Part shown: positions 1 through 7,731 of the stretch, piece after piece
Position numbering within the stretch: the stretch's first letter is position 1
How the letters are laid out: each line of letters starts with the position of its first letter
Origin: Pseudoalteromonas caenipelagi
Lineage (GTDB): Bacteria; Pseudomonadota; Gammaproteobacteria; Enterobacterales; Alteromonadaceae
Length of the DNA: 64,000 bases
Direction of reading: 5' to 3'
NCBI RefSeq assembly: GCF_013140855.1
Contig: NZ_JABBPG010000002.1
Coordinates: 62,001-126,000, forward strand
Notes under the pieces: model-generated
What the model was told of the DNA's origin: nothing
Database searches by the model: none
Seen by the model: only the letters and a program-made list of their open reading frames with translations
Translations under genes and position numbers: made by a program

Positions 1-1
1 A

Positions 2-1987
2 ACATTTCGTGAGACTTGTGTTGGGGGAACCACTGCGACACTAGAAAACTCTTTTGTGGATTTAAACTTTAAAGCTAAAGGTTCTAAATCAAATAGCAGT
101 GCCTTAGGAGCCGCAATAGATAAATGGTTGCTCAGTAAAAGCAATATTCATCTAGCCATAACTGGCGAATATGGCCAAGGTAAAAGTACAGCATTAACGA
201 AGTATTGCTTTGATTGGGCAGAACAATTTTTAAAAACAGGTAATATGGGCAAACGGATCCCACTGTTGATTGAACTGAGAGGGCAAAGTCCATCGGAAGC
301 TGAGCCTTTAGGGTTTATTTCTGGGTGGTGTGCACGCTATCGGTTGCAACCGCAACAAGTTATGAATCTGATAAAATCCGGCGATGCACTGATTATTTTT
401 GAAGGATTTGATGAATTAAGAAATGCCGGGAGGGCATATTATCGTCACCAGCACTTTAATGCCTTATGGCGTTTTGCCTATCCTAATACCAAGCTAATTT
501 TTACGGGGCGACCAAACTTTTTCTTAGATGAAGAAGAAGTCAACAGGACTTTACGCAGCCAAGAGTCAAGAGCTATGGCAGGGGATGTCTATACTCAAGT
601 TTGGGAATTGGAAAAACTGACCATTGAGCAAATTGAACGTGCTTGTCGAAGCTATGATCCGCAAATTAGGAACGGCATCATTAATTCGATCAATGAAAGT
701 GATGACTTTTACGATATTGTGAGTCGCCCATCAATGTTGCCTGTTGTAGCAACCATATGGCCACAAATAGAAGAGCTTAAAAGCAGGGGAATACCGCTAA
801 CTGGGGCTGAGTTAATGGAGCGGTATATTCAAGCTATATTTTCCCGAAAGGAAGCAGAGCTAGAAGCGGATAGAGTTCAACGAGATGCGCCTGTTGGCTC
901 AAGGTATCTTGTATTGCCCAAGCAAGTAAGAGAATTACTGACTATTTGTGTCGCTTGGAGAATGTCTGGCTTAGGGTTAAAAAATACCATTGCGCGTTCA
1001 GAAATTACAGAAATGGTAAAGGATTGCTATGACACACTTGTGACTTTATGCAAATCAGAGGGAGTAAGTGCACAAATAACAGAAGACATCATAGAGTTTG
1101 AAAGGCGTCATGCTGAAGATAAACCTGTTGATAGAGTTGATGCCATAACGTCTGAAATATGTACCGCTGGCTTACTGGTTAAAGATGTAACAGGTGGAGG
1201 AGATAACTTGCGTTTTCCTCACAAGCAGTTCTTCGAATTTTTATTAGCTAAAGCAATAGCAATAACCTCAGATCCTGAAAAATATAGTGTGGCAGTTATG
1301 TTCGATAAGTGCTCAAGTGACGTAAAGGTGTTTCCTCGATTAATAAATGAGCCTAACGCAGTGCGTTATTTGTCTGAATGTATAGGGCCAAACTTTAAGC
1401 AGATCGTTTATACAAGTGATGTCGCATCTATTTTGTTATATCTGCAGCAGGAAGTCGTTATTAATCGTGTTCGCCAAATAGGTGAGTTTTTTAGGAGTAA
1501 ATTCAGAAGTCAACGCTCTTCAACCAACGCTTTACGTTGGGCAACTTATTCTTTGGATGGCGATTTTAATGAAGTACATTATGAACTTCAGGCCCCCAGA
1601 TATAAAAGCCCAACCGACGCCGGTATGATTCCATTTGGCCTTATCTTTATTACGGCTCTGGTATCCTCCAATTTTGAACAGTACATATTGGATAATATGG
1701 GACCCGTTTATTTGGTATCAGTGGGGATGTTATTATCCAGTGCATTGGCGTTACATGCTCATTTTATTTTTCGTATTTCTGATAATAAGCATGCAGTTGT
1801 TATGCAGTTTTTCAGAGCGCATTGGAGCCATGCGGGCCAAAAGCCAAAAGACCGAGAACAGGAGTTACATCTGGTATCTAAATCGCTTCGTAAAAAAGAT
1901 GTGGTGTTTCCTAATGAACAGATCACACTGCCAAAAAGTTACAGTCAATTTGTTTATCCAGCTAAAGATTTTGGCAAAGCTAATTAA
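2..1987 (+). CDS. NACHT-type STAND NTPase with C-terminal membrane segments (5' partial)
   Basis: Counting from a GTG at base 56, a P-loop (GEYGQGKST) lies at residues 37-45, a Walker B strand (ALIIFEGFDE) at 111-120 and a sensor-like segment (LIFTGRP) at 146-152. These are the NACHT signatures of signal-transduction ATPases. A later FPHKQFFEFLLAKA segment fits the winged-helix part of such proteins. Two hydrophobic stretches near residues 523-570 look like membrane helices. The frame stays open upstream to base 2, so the GTG is probably internal and the gene probably starts outside the window, perhaps with another domain. Known bacterial NACHT proteins include antiphage defence sensors, some with membrane effectors. 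A defence role is inferred only from family membership. The domain call is firm; the role is not. Confidence 0.75.
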   Translation, partial: TFRETCVGGTTATLENSFVDLNFKAKGSKSNSSALGAAIDKWLLSKSNIHLAITGEYGQGKSTALTKYCFDWAEQFLKTGNMGKRIPLLIELRGQSPSEAEPLGFISGWCARYRLQPQQVMNLIKSGDALIIFEGFDELRNAGRAYYRHQHFNALWRFAYPNTKLIFTGRPNFFLDEEEVNRTLRSQESRAMAGDVYTQVWELEKLTIEQIERACRSYDPQIRNGIINSINESDDFYDIVSRPSMLPVVATIWPQIEELKSRGIPLTGAELMERYIQAIFSRKEAELEADRVQRDAPVGSRYLVLPKQVRELLTICVAWRMSGLGLKNTIARSEITEMVKDCYDTLVTLCKSEGVSAQITEDIIEFERRHAEDKPVDRVDAITSEICTAGLLVKDVTGGGDNLRFPHKQFFEFLLAKAIAITSDPEKYSVAVMFDKCSSDVKVFPRLINEPNAVRYLSECIGPNFKQIVYTSDVASILLYLQQEVVINRVRQIGEFFRSKFRSQRSSTNALRWATYSLDGDFNEVHYELQAPRYKSPTDAGMIPFGLIFITALVSSNFEQYILDNMGPVYLVSVGMLLSSALALHAHFIFRISDNKHAVVMQFFRAHWSHAGQKPKDREQELHLVSKSLRKKDVVFPNEQITLPKSYSQFVYPAKDFGKAN

Positions 1988-2018
1988 CAGATATAGATGG
2001 CGTGCATGTTTAAGTGTT

Positions 2019-2048
2019 GCCGACTGAGACAAAGTTTGCTCGGTCGGC
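2019..2048. terminator. imperfect hairpin between convergent genes
   Basis: GCCGAC and GTCGGC arms flank a partly paired interior between the convergent NACHT gene and the periplasmic protein gene. No T-run follows on either strand, so terminator function is weakly supported. Confidence 0.3.
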
Positions 2049-2063
2049 TCAACATCTTACCGA

Positions 2064-2636
2064 TCAGATTTGTTTGATATGAGGGTCACACGGTTTTTCA
2101 ACTTCACCCGGCTCCAAAATTTGTATATGAGCGTTTTCTACATCTGCAATAAGAGGTTTGATTGTAGATTCGAATCGTTTCGCTGCAGATTCTACATTTT
2201 TCCCTTGCCTTTCTAGCGTATTAAAATCGTCTTTATGTGCATCGGCTAAAGCTTCTAGTTGTTTTGATAATAGTTTTTGCTCTGCTAGGTGGGTTTTATC
2301 AATTGTGAGTGTTTTGTCATCTTCAATAAAGGCTTTACGTGATATAGCTTCTACTTCACGTCCCAGCTTACTCATTTGTCGTGAGACGGCATGAATTGGC
2401 TTTTCAAGCTTGCGCATGAGTTCTGACTGCTCCTCTAGTGCTAAGAAGCTACTCACTTGCTCACTATTCAAAGGTTTCTCAAGCATTTTTTGGCAATGGT
2501 CAAAAACCAAAATTCGGTATTCATCTTTACTCACTTTTTGTATATCAATGTCTTTATCTGCACTATTAGCAAAAGATGTAGAAATATAAGCGACAGTTAA
2601 GCCGACACAAGCTGTTGCTACAATACGTTTAAACAT
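2064..2636 (-). CDS. hypothetical periplasmic helical protein
   Basis: This 190-residue protein has a typical signal peptide (MFKRIVATACVGLTVAYIS, with cleavage probably after a following SFA). The rest is almost entirely charged and helix-forming, with heptad-like stretches around residues 75-165 that suggest a coiled coil. Two cysteines (in DHCQK and KPCDPH) could form a disulfide in the periplasm. I do not recognise a named family. It stands alone, convergent to the NACHT gene and divergent from the lipoprotein gene at 2980, so context gives no function. Confidence 0.7.
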   Translation of the reverse strand: MFKRIVATACVGLTVAYISTSFANSADKDIDIQKVSKDEYRILVFDHCQKMLEKPLNSEQVSSFLALEEQSELMRKLEKPIHAVSRQMSKLGREVEAISRKAFIEDDKTLTIDKTHLAEQKLLSKQLEALADAHKDDFNTLERQGKNVESAAKRFESTIKPLIADVENAHIQILEPGEVEKPCDPHIKQI

Positions 2637-2847
2637 GACTGGTTCCTTTAGTAAATATATTAGGTTTATACGGTTAGTCGCATCAATTTTTGAAAAGGTT
2701 TAAATCTAATTTCAAGTTTTAGCATTGATATTTATTGTTCGCTTTTTTCGATGCTAGCGTCTGTAATAATGTGGTTTTATTTTATTAATGTCGGCGATAC
2801 ACTGTTCTCGTTTTCACACTTATCCCTTCATGATTACCCATGATGTT

Positions 2848-2870
2848 GGCCGCACTAAGCGGCCTTTTTT
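2848..2870 (+). terminator. orphan rho-independent terminator
   Basis: GGCCGC, loop ACTAA, GCGGCC and six T residues form a canonical plus-strand terminator. No plus-strand gene lies immediately upstream; the nearest is the NACHT gene, and a minus-strand gene lies between. The 340-base gap at 2637-2979 otherwise shows only AT-rich sequence and the promoters of the flanking genes. An unannotated short transcript ending here is possible. Confidence 0.6.
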
Positions 2871-2979
2871 ATGCCTATAGCCTTCATTAGATAAAAGCAT
2901 TCAGTTAATAGCCATACGAAGGTTGCTAAGCTATAACTGCAAAGGGTAATCAAATTAGATTGACGCATGGAGTTATAAA

Positions 2980-3543
2980 ATGAAAAACAGATTTATGGTT
3001 TTTGTACTAATGAGCATCTTACTTACGGCTGGGTGCGCAACTTCTGGCGGCGCCTCGGTTGAACAAAAACGCGCAGCAGTCGAAAAAATGCGTAGTGATG
3101 TACTTTCAAAGTTGTATGCAGACAAGCCAGATGTACAACAGCAAATAGTAAATTCTGCAGGGTATGCAGTATTTGACAATGCCAATGTTAACGTCATCAT
3201 TGCCAGTTTTGGAGGTGGGTATGGTGTCGCTGTCAACCGCCAAACAGGTGCAAGAACTTATATGAACATGGCAGAAGCGGGTATTGGGTTGGGTATTGGT
3301 GCAAAAGATTTTAGTATCGTCATGGTCTTTCATACACAACAAGCCTTGGCTAGATTTATCGAGCACGGTTGGGCGTTTGGAGGGAATGCTGACGCTGCTG
3401 CAAAGCATAAGCATCAAGGTGGTGCTGTTGCTGCTGAAGTCGTGGTAGATGATGTAACCGTATACTCTTTGACGGAAACTGGTCTTGCATTACAGGCAGT
3501 TCTAAAAGGCACTAAGTTTTGGGTAGACAACGACTTAAATTAG
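2980..3543 (+). CDS. YSC84/SYLF-domain lipoprotein
   Basis: The 187-residue product starts with a lipoprotein signal (lipobox LTAGC), so it should be lipidated and periplasm-facing. After a short helix, residues from about 55 onward carry the SYLF/YSC84 pattern: AGYAVFDNANV, a glycine-rich FGGGYGVAV, GIGLGIGAKDFSIVMVF and a C-terminal TGLALQAVLKGTKFW. SYLF domains bind lipids in eukaryotes. Bacterial members are small envelope proteins of uncertain role. It is monocistronic, with a terminator about 40 bases after the stop. Confidence 0.85.
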   Translation: MKNRFMVFVLMSILLTAGCATSGGASVEQKRAAVEKMRSDVLSKLYADKPDVQQQIVNSAGYAVFDNANVNVIIASFGGGYGVAVNRQTGARTYMNMAEAGIGLGIGAKDFSIVMVFHTQQALARFIEHGWAFGGNADAAAKHKHQGGAVAAEVVVDDVTVYSLTETGLALQAVLKGTKFWVDNDLN

Positions 3544-3579
3544 TAAAACGCCCGACGTAATAAATGTTCACTTTAAACG

Positions 3580-3612
3580 AAAAACGTCAATTGAACTAGT
3601 TGGCGTTTTTTT
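3580..3612 (+). terminator. rho-independent terminator after the SYLF lipoprotein
   Basis: The AAAAACGTCAA arm pairs with TTGGCGTTTTT (one mismatch) across a short loop, ending in a T-run. It lies about 40 bases past the stop codon of the lipoprotein gene. The remainder of 3613-3822 is AT-rich with no gene seen. Confidence 0.7.
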
Positions 3613-3822
3613 ATTCACATATATTTTGAGTGCAACTTTTAAATACACCTTTTTTTAACTTTAACGTATTTTTTTTACGTTTTTATCCCGCCTATTAACA
3701 TATTAATATTCAGCTATGAGAAATTAGCTCATAGAGTCATCTTACATGTGAAGTTTAAGTTTGTTTAACTTTACCGTATCAATCTTATTTTTTAGCAATG
3801 GTTAACAACAAGGAGGTTAAAA

Positions 3823-4311
3823 GTGGATTTATCAATGGTTCGCGCCGTGGCTGAACACGGATCTGTGTATGTTAATACTCCAAGCATAAAAGCTGAAAGC
3901 ACCTCTCTGTGGGATCGGATTATGCGGCGCTTATTTGGGCAGAAGAAAATTGTGCAATTAGATAAGGATATTTATACGCAGTACTCTGGAAAACTTGGCC
4001 TTCCAAATGTAATCAAGTATCGCAGCAATAACCAATCTGTGTATGTGAAGCATGTATTTATTGAGCACATGCGTAGTATTATCAAACCAAAAATAACATC
4101 AAATGATATTAACTTTTTTAGAACGCTGGACAAGGTTGCGATGCGTTGTTACGTATTGGTCTATGTAAGAAACCCTTATACAAAAAGCTACGACCAAGCA
4201 TTTTTTTTGGACGATTTTGAGGCTATTCAGGGAATAAAAAGTGAAGAGGCGGCTAGGCGCTTAGTTGATTTGTCTCAAGCTGCGCAAATTATTCGTAATA
4301 AACTTCTCTAG
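3823..4311 (+). CDS. hypothetical 162-residue cytoplasmic protein
   Basis: A GTG start is fixed by a near-perfect Shine-Dalgarno (AAGGAGG) 8 bases upstream. The protein has no signal peptide or clear membrane helix. It is basic at the N-terminal third (around RRLFGQKK) and mixed alpha/beta afterwards. I do not recognise a family. It is followed by a strong terminator, so it forms its own transcript. The strong ribosome binding site and isolated unit argue for a real gene. Confidence 0.65.
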   Translation: MDLSMVRAVAEHGSVYVNTPSIKAESTSLWDRIMRRLFGQKKIVQLDKDIYTQYSGKLGLPNVIKYRSNNQSVYVKHVFIEHMRSIIKPKITSNDINFFRTLDKVAMRCYVLVYVRNPYTKSYDQAFFLDDFEAIQGIKSEEAARRLVDLSQAAQIIRNKLL

Positions 4312-4328
4312 GTATCAGCTTAAAGGCG

Positions 4329-4361
4329 CAGAGGTTAAAACGAAGTTTTACCTCTGTTTTG
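4329..4361 (+). terminator. rho-independent terminator
   Basis: CAGAGGTTAAAAC pairs with GTTTTACCTCTG around a GAA loop, followed by TTTTG. It lies 18 bases after the stop of the 162-residue gene. The A-rich left flank could let it also act on the convergent PaiB-like gene. Confidence 0.75.
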
Positions 4362-4399
4362 TATATTTTAATAAATTAAACTTATTTATTTGGTGACAG

Positions 4400-4990
4400 C
4401 TAGATTTGCTGCGCAAGCGTTGTACTGCCTTGCTCTGATAAACTTTGTTTGATTTGTTCTCTCACCCGTAGTGGTTTATTTTGGCTTAGCTTAAAATGGC
4501 CTCGCCAGCAGTGAATTGATACCGTAAAAAACTCAATGTGTTTAAACATGGCGTCACGCTTTTCATCGTCAAGTGCTGATACTGGCCATGGGTTTGCAAA
4601 TGGTTGTTCAAAGTGCTCAGTGATAAAATTCATCATACTCAGCTTTCGCTTATGGTCACGCACTAAGGTTAGCTCACCGGTTAGTTGAGCATTGGCATAA
4701 AGCCAAGTTGGTACAACTAATTCATCACTATGATTAGGAGATAGATAGCCATTAGGTCCATGAAACAGTATCTTTACTTTTACACTTTGGTGCTGTGCAA
4801 GAGGGTTGTTCGCAGCTACATGACCGATGAACACTTGTTGCGACTCATCAAACACTAATGGGGCATAGATGGCGTTATTGAGCTCATCATCATTGGTGGC
4901 AAATAAAATAGTGGCCATGGGCGCTTGCTGTACTAGAGCTAAAATACTCGCTTGACTATCGTCCTGAAAATAAGCTGGTGGATACGTCAT
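4400..4990 (-). CDS. PaiB-family FMN-binding protein
   Basis: This 196-residue protein matches the PaiB/FMN-binding split-barrel family. It has the N-terminal MTYPPAYF start, APLVFDE, HVAANNPLAQH, the VVPTWLYANAQLTGE segment, and the conserved end FKLSQNKP. PaiB proteins resemble pyridoxamine-phosphate oxidase barrels and bind FMN. Bacillus PaiB acts as a negative regulator of sporulation and protease genes. The start ATG overlaps the stop of the upstream GNAT gene by 4 bases, so the two are translationally coupled. That repeats the PaiA (acetyltransferase)-PaiB pairing. The divergent MocR regulator probably controls both. Confidence 0.82.
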   Translation of the reverse strand: MTYPPAYFQDDSQASILALVQQAPMATILFATNDDELNNAIYAPLVFDESQQVFIGHVAANNPLAQHQSVKVKILFHGPNGYLSPNHSDELVVPTWLYANAQLTGELTLVRDHKRKLSMMNFITEHFEQPFANPWPVSALDDEKRDAMFKHIEFFTVSIHCWRGHFKLSQNKPLRVREQIKQSLSEQGSTTLAQQI

Positions 4991-5562
4991 AGTTTTGCCT
5001 CCAGTTGCTGTTTTAGTTCAGGCCATTGTTCGTCAATAATGCTAAACAAAGCACTGTTTCTAAAGCTACCATCAACGAGCTTTCGATTTTTGTACTGAAT
5101 ACCTTCAAATTGGGCCCCTAAACGCGCAATAGCATCTCTTGATTGTTGATTATTTTCGTGTGTACCAAAGGTAATACGAACAAGCTTAAGAGTTTCAAAG
5201 GCATATTTGAGCAATAGATATTTGCTGTGGGTGTTTATGCAGCTTCGCTGCCATGGTACACCAACAAAGGTGTGGCCAATCTCTGCACTAAGGTTGTGTT
5301 TATCTAGTCTAAACAATCGAGTAGTGCCAACAATTCTTTGTTGGGTATTGCAGTAGATACCCATCACCAATTGCTGCTGTGCGTCAAACTGCGCACTGTT
5401 GTGAAACCACTCACTGAGTGTCTGAGGTGTTTTGCAATAGTTATCTAGGATCCAACGCCACAGTGCTGGGTCTTGCCCTGCATTGAAAAGCTCATCTAAG
5501 TGGTGTTCTGATAAGGGTTTTAGGCTGACTTTCTCAGTGCTTAAAGTACGTTTTTCTAACAT
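4987..5562 (-). CDS. GNAT N-acetyltransferase (RimJ/RimL type)
   Basis: The fold is that of RimJ/RimL-like acetyltransferases: LKPLSEHHLDELF at the N-terminus, RIVGTTRLFRL and SAEIGHTFVG strands, the WQRSCINTHSKYLLLKYAFE helix region, and FGTHENNQQSRDAIARLGAQFEG near the end. It should transfer acetyl from acetyl-CoA to an amine; the substrate is unknown. The frame is open to an ATG at 5607, but that adds an unlikely leader (MFLKCPYYYYRKSHD). I prefer the ATG at 5562, which starts at MLEKRTLS. It is the first gene of a two-gene unit with the PaiB-like gene, divergent from the MocR regulator. Confidence 0.8.
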   Translation of the reverse strand: MLEKRTLSTEKVSLKPLSEHHLDELFNAGQDPALWRWILDNYCKTPQTLSEWFHNSAQFDAQQQLVMGIYCNTQQRIVGTTRLFRLDKHNLSAEIGHTFVGVPWQRSCINTHSKYLLLKYAFETLKLVRITFGTHENNQQSRDAIARLGAQFEGIQYKNRKLVDGSFRNSALFSIIDEQWPELKQQLEAKL

Positions 5563-5604
5563 GTCATGACTCTTTCGATAGTAATAATATGGGCACTTTA
5601 AAAA

Positions 5605-5683
5605 CATTCTGGTCGCAACTAAACAACCAGATTGTATTTTTTAACTAGACCAGAATGCGTTGCTAGGTTAACTTTAAAGTTAA
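5605..5683. promoter_or_regulatory. putative MocR operator region in the divergent promoter
   Basis: A perfect 10-bp inverted repeat (CATTCTGGTC at 5605-5614 and GACCAGAATG at 5648-5657) has centres 43 bp apart, about four helical turns. An extra ACCAG half-site sits at 5626-5630 between them. A 16-bp palindrome (TTAACTTTAAAGTTAA, 5668-5683) follows, next to the MocR start. MocR/PdxR regulators bind spaced repeats in such divergent intergenic regions. Assignment to this regulator is inference. Confidence 0.55.
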
Positions 5684-5704
5684 TCTTTAGATGAGTAATA
5701 ACAC

Positions 5705-7171
5705 GTGCATCCAATCGAATTTAAAGCGAACGAGGGCCAAGAGGCCATCTATTTGCAACTGGCAAACAGCTTGAGAGACGCCATCAAAGCGGGAAAGTTA
5801 CTAAAAGGTGCCAAGTTGAGTTCGGCGCGTACTATGTCGGCAGCCTATCAGTTAAATCGGCATACGGTCATGAATGCGTTGCAGCTATTGGTTGCCGAAG
5901 GTTGGTTAGAGTCGCGTGAAAAGTCTGGTTATTTTGTTACCAGCACTTTGCCAATAGAATCTAGTTCGGAACAACAAAAGCAGCCTGCCTATAAGAAAAA
6001 GCAGCTCATTTTTGCCAGTCCATTACCAGAACCAACCACGATTAACATTAATCACTACCAGTACAATTTTGCTGGTGGCTTGCCAGATATTCACCGCTTT
6101 CCTTTTAATGAGTTTAAAAGTGCTTTAACAAAAGCATGTAGATATATCGATATTGGTAAGTTACATTACGGTGAAATTGGTGGTACAAGCGAACTCAAAG
6201 CGCAAATACAAGCCTACCTGTCACGTGCAAGAAGTTTAAAGTGTAATGATTTGTTGATATGTAATGGTTCGCAAGAAGCTTTGTTTTTGGCAGCGAGATC
6301 ATTTATATCACCAGGTGATTATATTGCGTGTGAAACACTTGGCTATCCGCCAGCTCGCCGCGCATTTTCCTCATGTGGAGCTCGTTTGATTGATATTAAA
6401 CAGGATGAGCATGGGTTGTGTGTAGATGATTTTGCCAAACAGTTAAAGCAATATAAAATCAAGATGTTGTATTTAACGCCATTACATCAATACCCCACAA
6501 CAGTTACTTTATCACCTACACGACGGCTACAAATTTATCGTCTTTGCTATGAGCATGGTGTGGTTATTATTGAAGATGACTACGACCATGAATTTCACTA
6601 TCAATGTCAGCCATTACAGCCAATGGCCGCAGATGACCCAGCTGGGATCGTGGTTTATATTTCTACGTTTTCAAAATTAATGTTTGCTGGTGCACGAGTT
6701 GGCTATATTACTGCCCGCGATGAAATATTGGTGCAGATGCGTGCCAATAAACAGCTTATTAATCATAAAAATGATGTATTAACCCAGCTTGCTGTTGCTC
6801 ACTGGATGTCTAAAGGAGATTTTGAGCGTCATCTTAAGCGCACTACTAAGCTATACAAAGCGCGCTATCAAGCGATGGCGGATACCTTAACACAATACCG
6901 GCGCCAAGGGTTGCCGTTGCAGTTTTCAAAGCCCGATGGGGGGATGGCGATGTGGGTGAATTGCAAAGTGAATGTGCAAGGGGTCAAACAACGCGCGCAT
7001 GAGCAAGGTATCTACTTACAAACCGAAGACGAGTTTTATTTTGCACACAGTGTACGCTCTTTAAAACCAAGCCAAAGTGATCATTCTCATATTCGACTTG
7101 GTTTTGCAGGGCAAAGTGAAGCACAGATGCATGCTGGGCTTATGGCACTGATGCGTATTATTTACCCTTAA
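5705..7171 (+). CDS. MocR/PdxR-type GntR regulator with aminotransferase domain
   Basis: The 488-residue protein has a GntR-type winged helix at residues 10-80 (IYLQLANSLRDAI, LSSARTMSAAYQLNRHTVMNAL, EGWLESREKSGYFV). A fold-type I aminotransferase domain follows from about 125 to the end. The PLP lysine is expected at FSKLMFAGARVGY, and EDDYDHEFHY is the conserved aspartate region. Such proteins are PLP- or amine-sensing transcription factors rather than catalysts. It starts at GTG with a weak ribosome site. The divergent GNAT-PaiB pair, an FMN barrel related to PNPOx, is its most likely target. Confidence 0.88.
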   Translation: MHPIEFKANEGQEAIYLQLANSLRDAIKAGKLLKGAKLSSARTMSAAYQLNRHTVMNALQLLVAEGWLESREKSGYFVTSTLPIESSSEQQKQPAYKKKQLIFASPLPEPTTININHYQYNFAGGLPDIHRFPFNEFKSALTKACRYIDIGKLHYGEIGGTSELKAQIQAYLSRARSLKCNDLLICNGSQEALFLAARSFISPGDYIACETLGYPPARRAFSSCGARLIDIKQDEHGLCVDDFAKQLKQYKIKMLYLTPLHQYPTTVTLSPTRRLQIYRLCYEHGVVIIEDDYDHEFHYQCQPLQPMAADDPAGIVVYISTFSKLMFAGARVGYITARDEILVQMRANKQLINHKNDVLTQLAVAHWMSKGDFERHLKRTTKLYKARYQAMADTLTQYRRQGLPLQFSKPDGGMAMWVNCKVNVQGVKQRAHEQGIYLQTEDEFYFAHSVRSLKPSQSDHSHIRLGFAGQSEAQMHAGLMALMRIIYP

Positions 7172-7646
7172 TATCTGAGCTAAGCGTTAATACGTGTGCT
7201 TGGCTTTTATCAGCAAAAGACACTACAAACACTTTGTTAAATTCATTTTCGGTAATACTGACTTGTTGTGCACTGAGTAAATTAACCAGCTCAGGAGTGG
7301 TGTTACTGTGACCTGCCACCACAATATTACCTTCAAGCTTCATCAGCTGTTCGGCAAAGGCTTTTAAATCACTGGGGTCGTAGCTTTGTACTGACAAGTT
7401 ATGCGTGTTAGCCAAAGGCGCGATAGTTTGTTGGGTACGTTTGTAATCAGTACTAAATAGATGACTAATTGGCAGTTCACTAAAAAGTGTTGCTAGGTGA
7501 TGCGCTCTTTGTTGACCTGTTTCGAGTAATTCGGGGTTCGGGCCTTTAGCTTTTTCGGCGTGGCGAAATAAAATAATGTGTTCTGGTAATGCCAAGGCGG
7601 CATTGCTTAGCAGCAGTAAAGGTAAAAAAAGGCTTTTAATTTTCAT
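7158..7646 (-). CDS. periplasmic SixA-like histidine phosphatase
   Basis: A signal peptide (MKIKSLFLPLLLLSNAALA) precedes the RHAEK motif (phosphorylated His29) of the histidine phosphatase superfamily. The second catalytic region VVAGHSNTTPELVNLL lies near residue 112. At 162 residues it is about SixA size, but the export signal places it in the periplasm, so it is not the cytoplasmic SixA that acts on ArcB. The substrate is unknown. Its 3' end overlaps that of the MocR gene by 14 bases. It lies 85 bases downstream of tamT on the same strand with no obvious terminator between, so read-through from the tam operon is possible. Confidence 0.8.
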   Translation of the reverse strand: MKIKSLFLPLLLLSNAALALPEHIILFRHAEKAKGPNPELLETGQQRAHHLATLFSELPISHLFSTDYKRTQQTIAPLANTHNLSVQSYDPSDLKAFAEQLMKLEGNIVVAGHSNTTPELVNLLSAQQVSITENEFNKVFVVSFADKSQAHVLTLSSDIKGK

Positions 7647-7731
7647 GATGTTATCTTTTATAGTGACAGCCAGACAACTCTAGCAAATGCTGAGTCGCCT
7701 GACAATGTCCCTTTATTGGCGAGGTGCGAGC

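Noticed and set aside
1635..2027. 130-codon open frame overlapping the NACHT gene
   Set aside because: It is an alternative frame of the membrane-segment coding region and lacks its own ribosome site.
7158..7646. SixA-like gene as part of the tambjamine pathway
   Set aside because: It lies on the same strand after tamT but encodes a periplasmic phosphatase with no pathway role. The 85-base gap suggests a separate gene.
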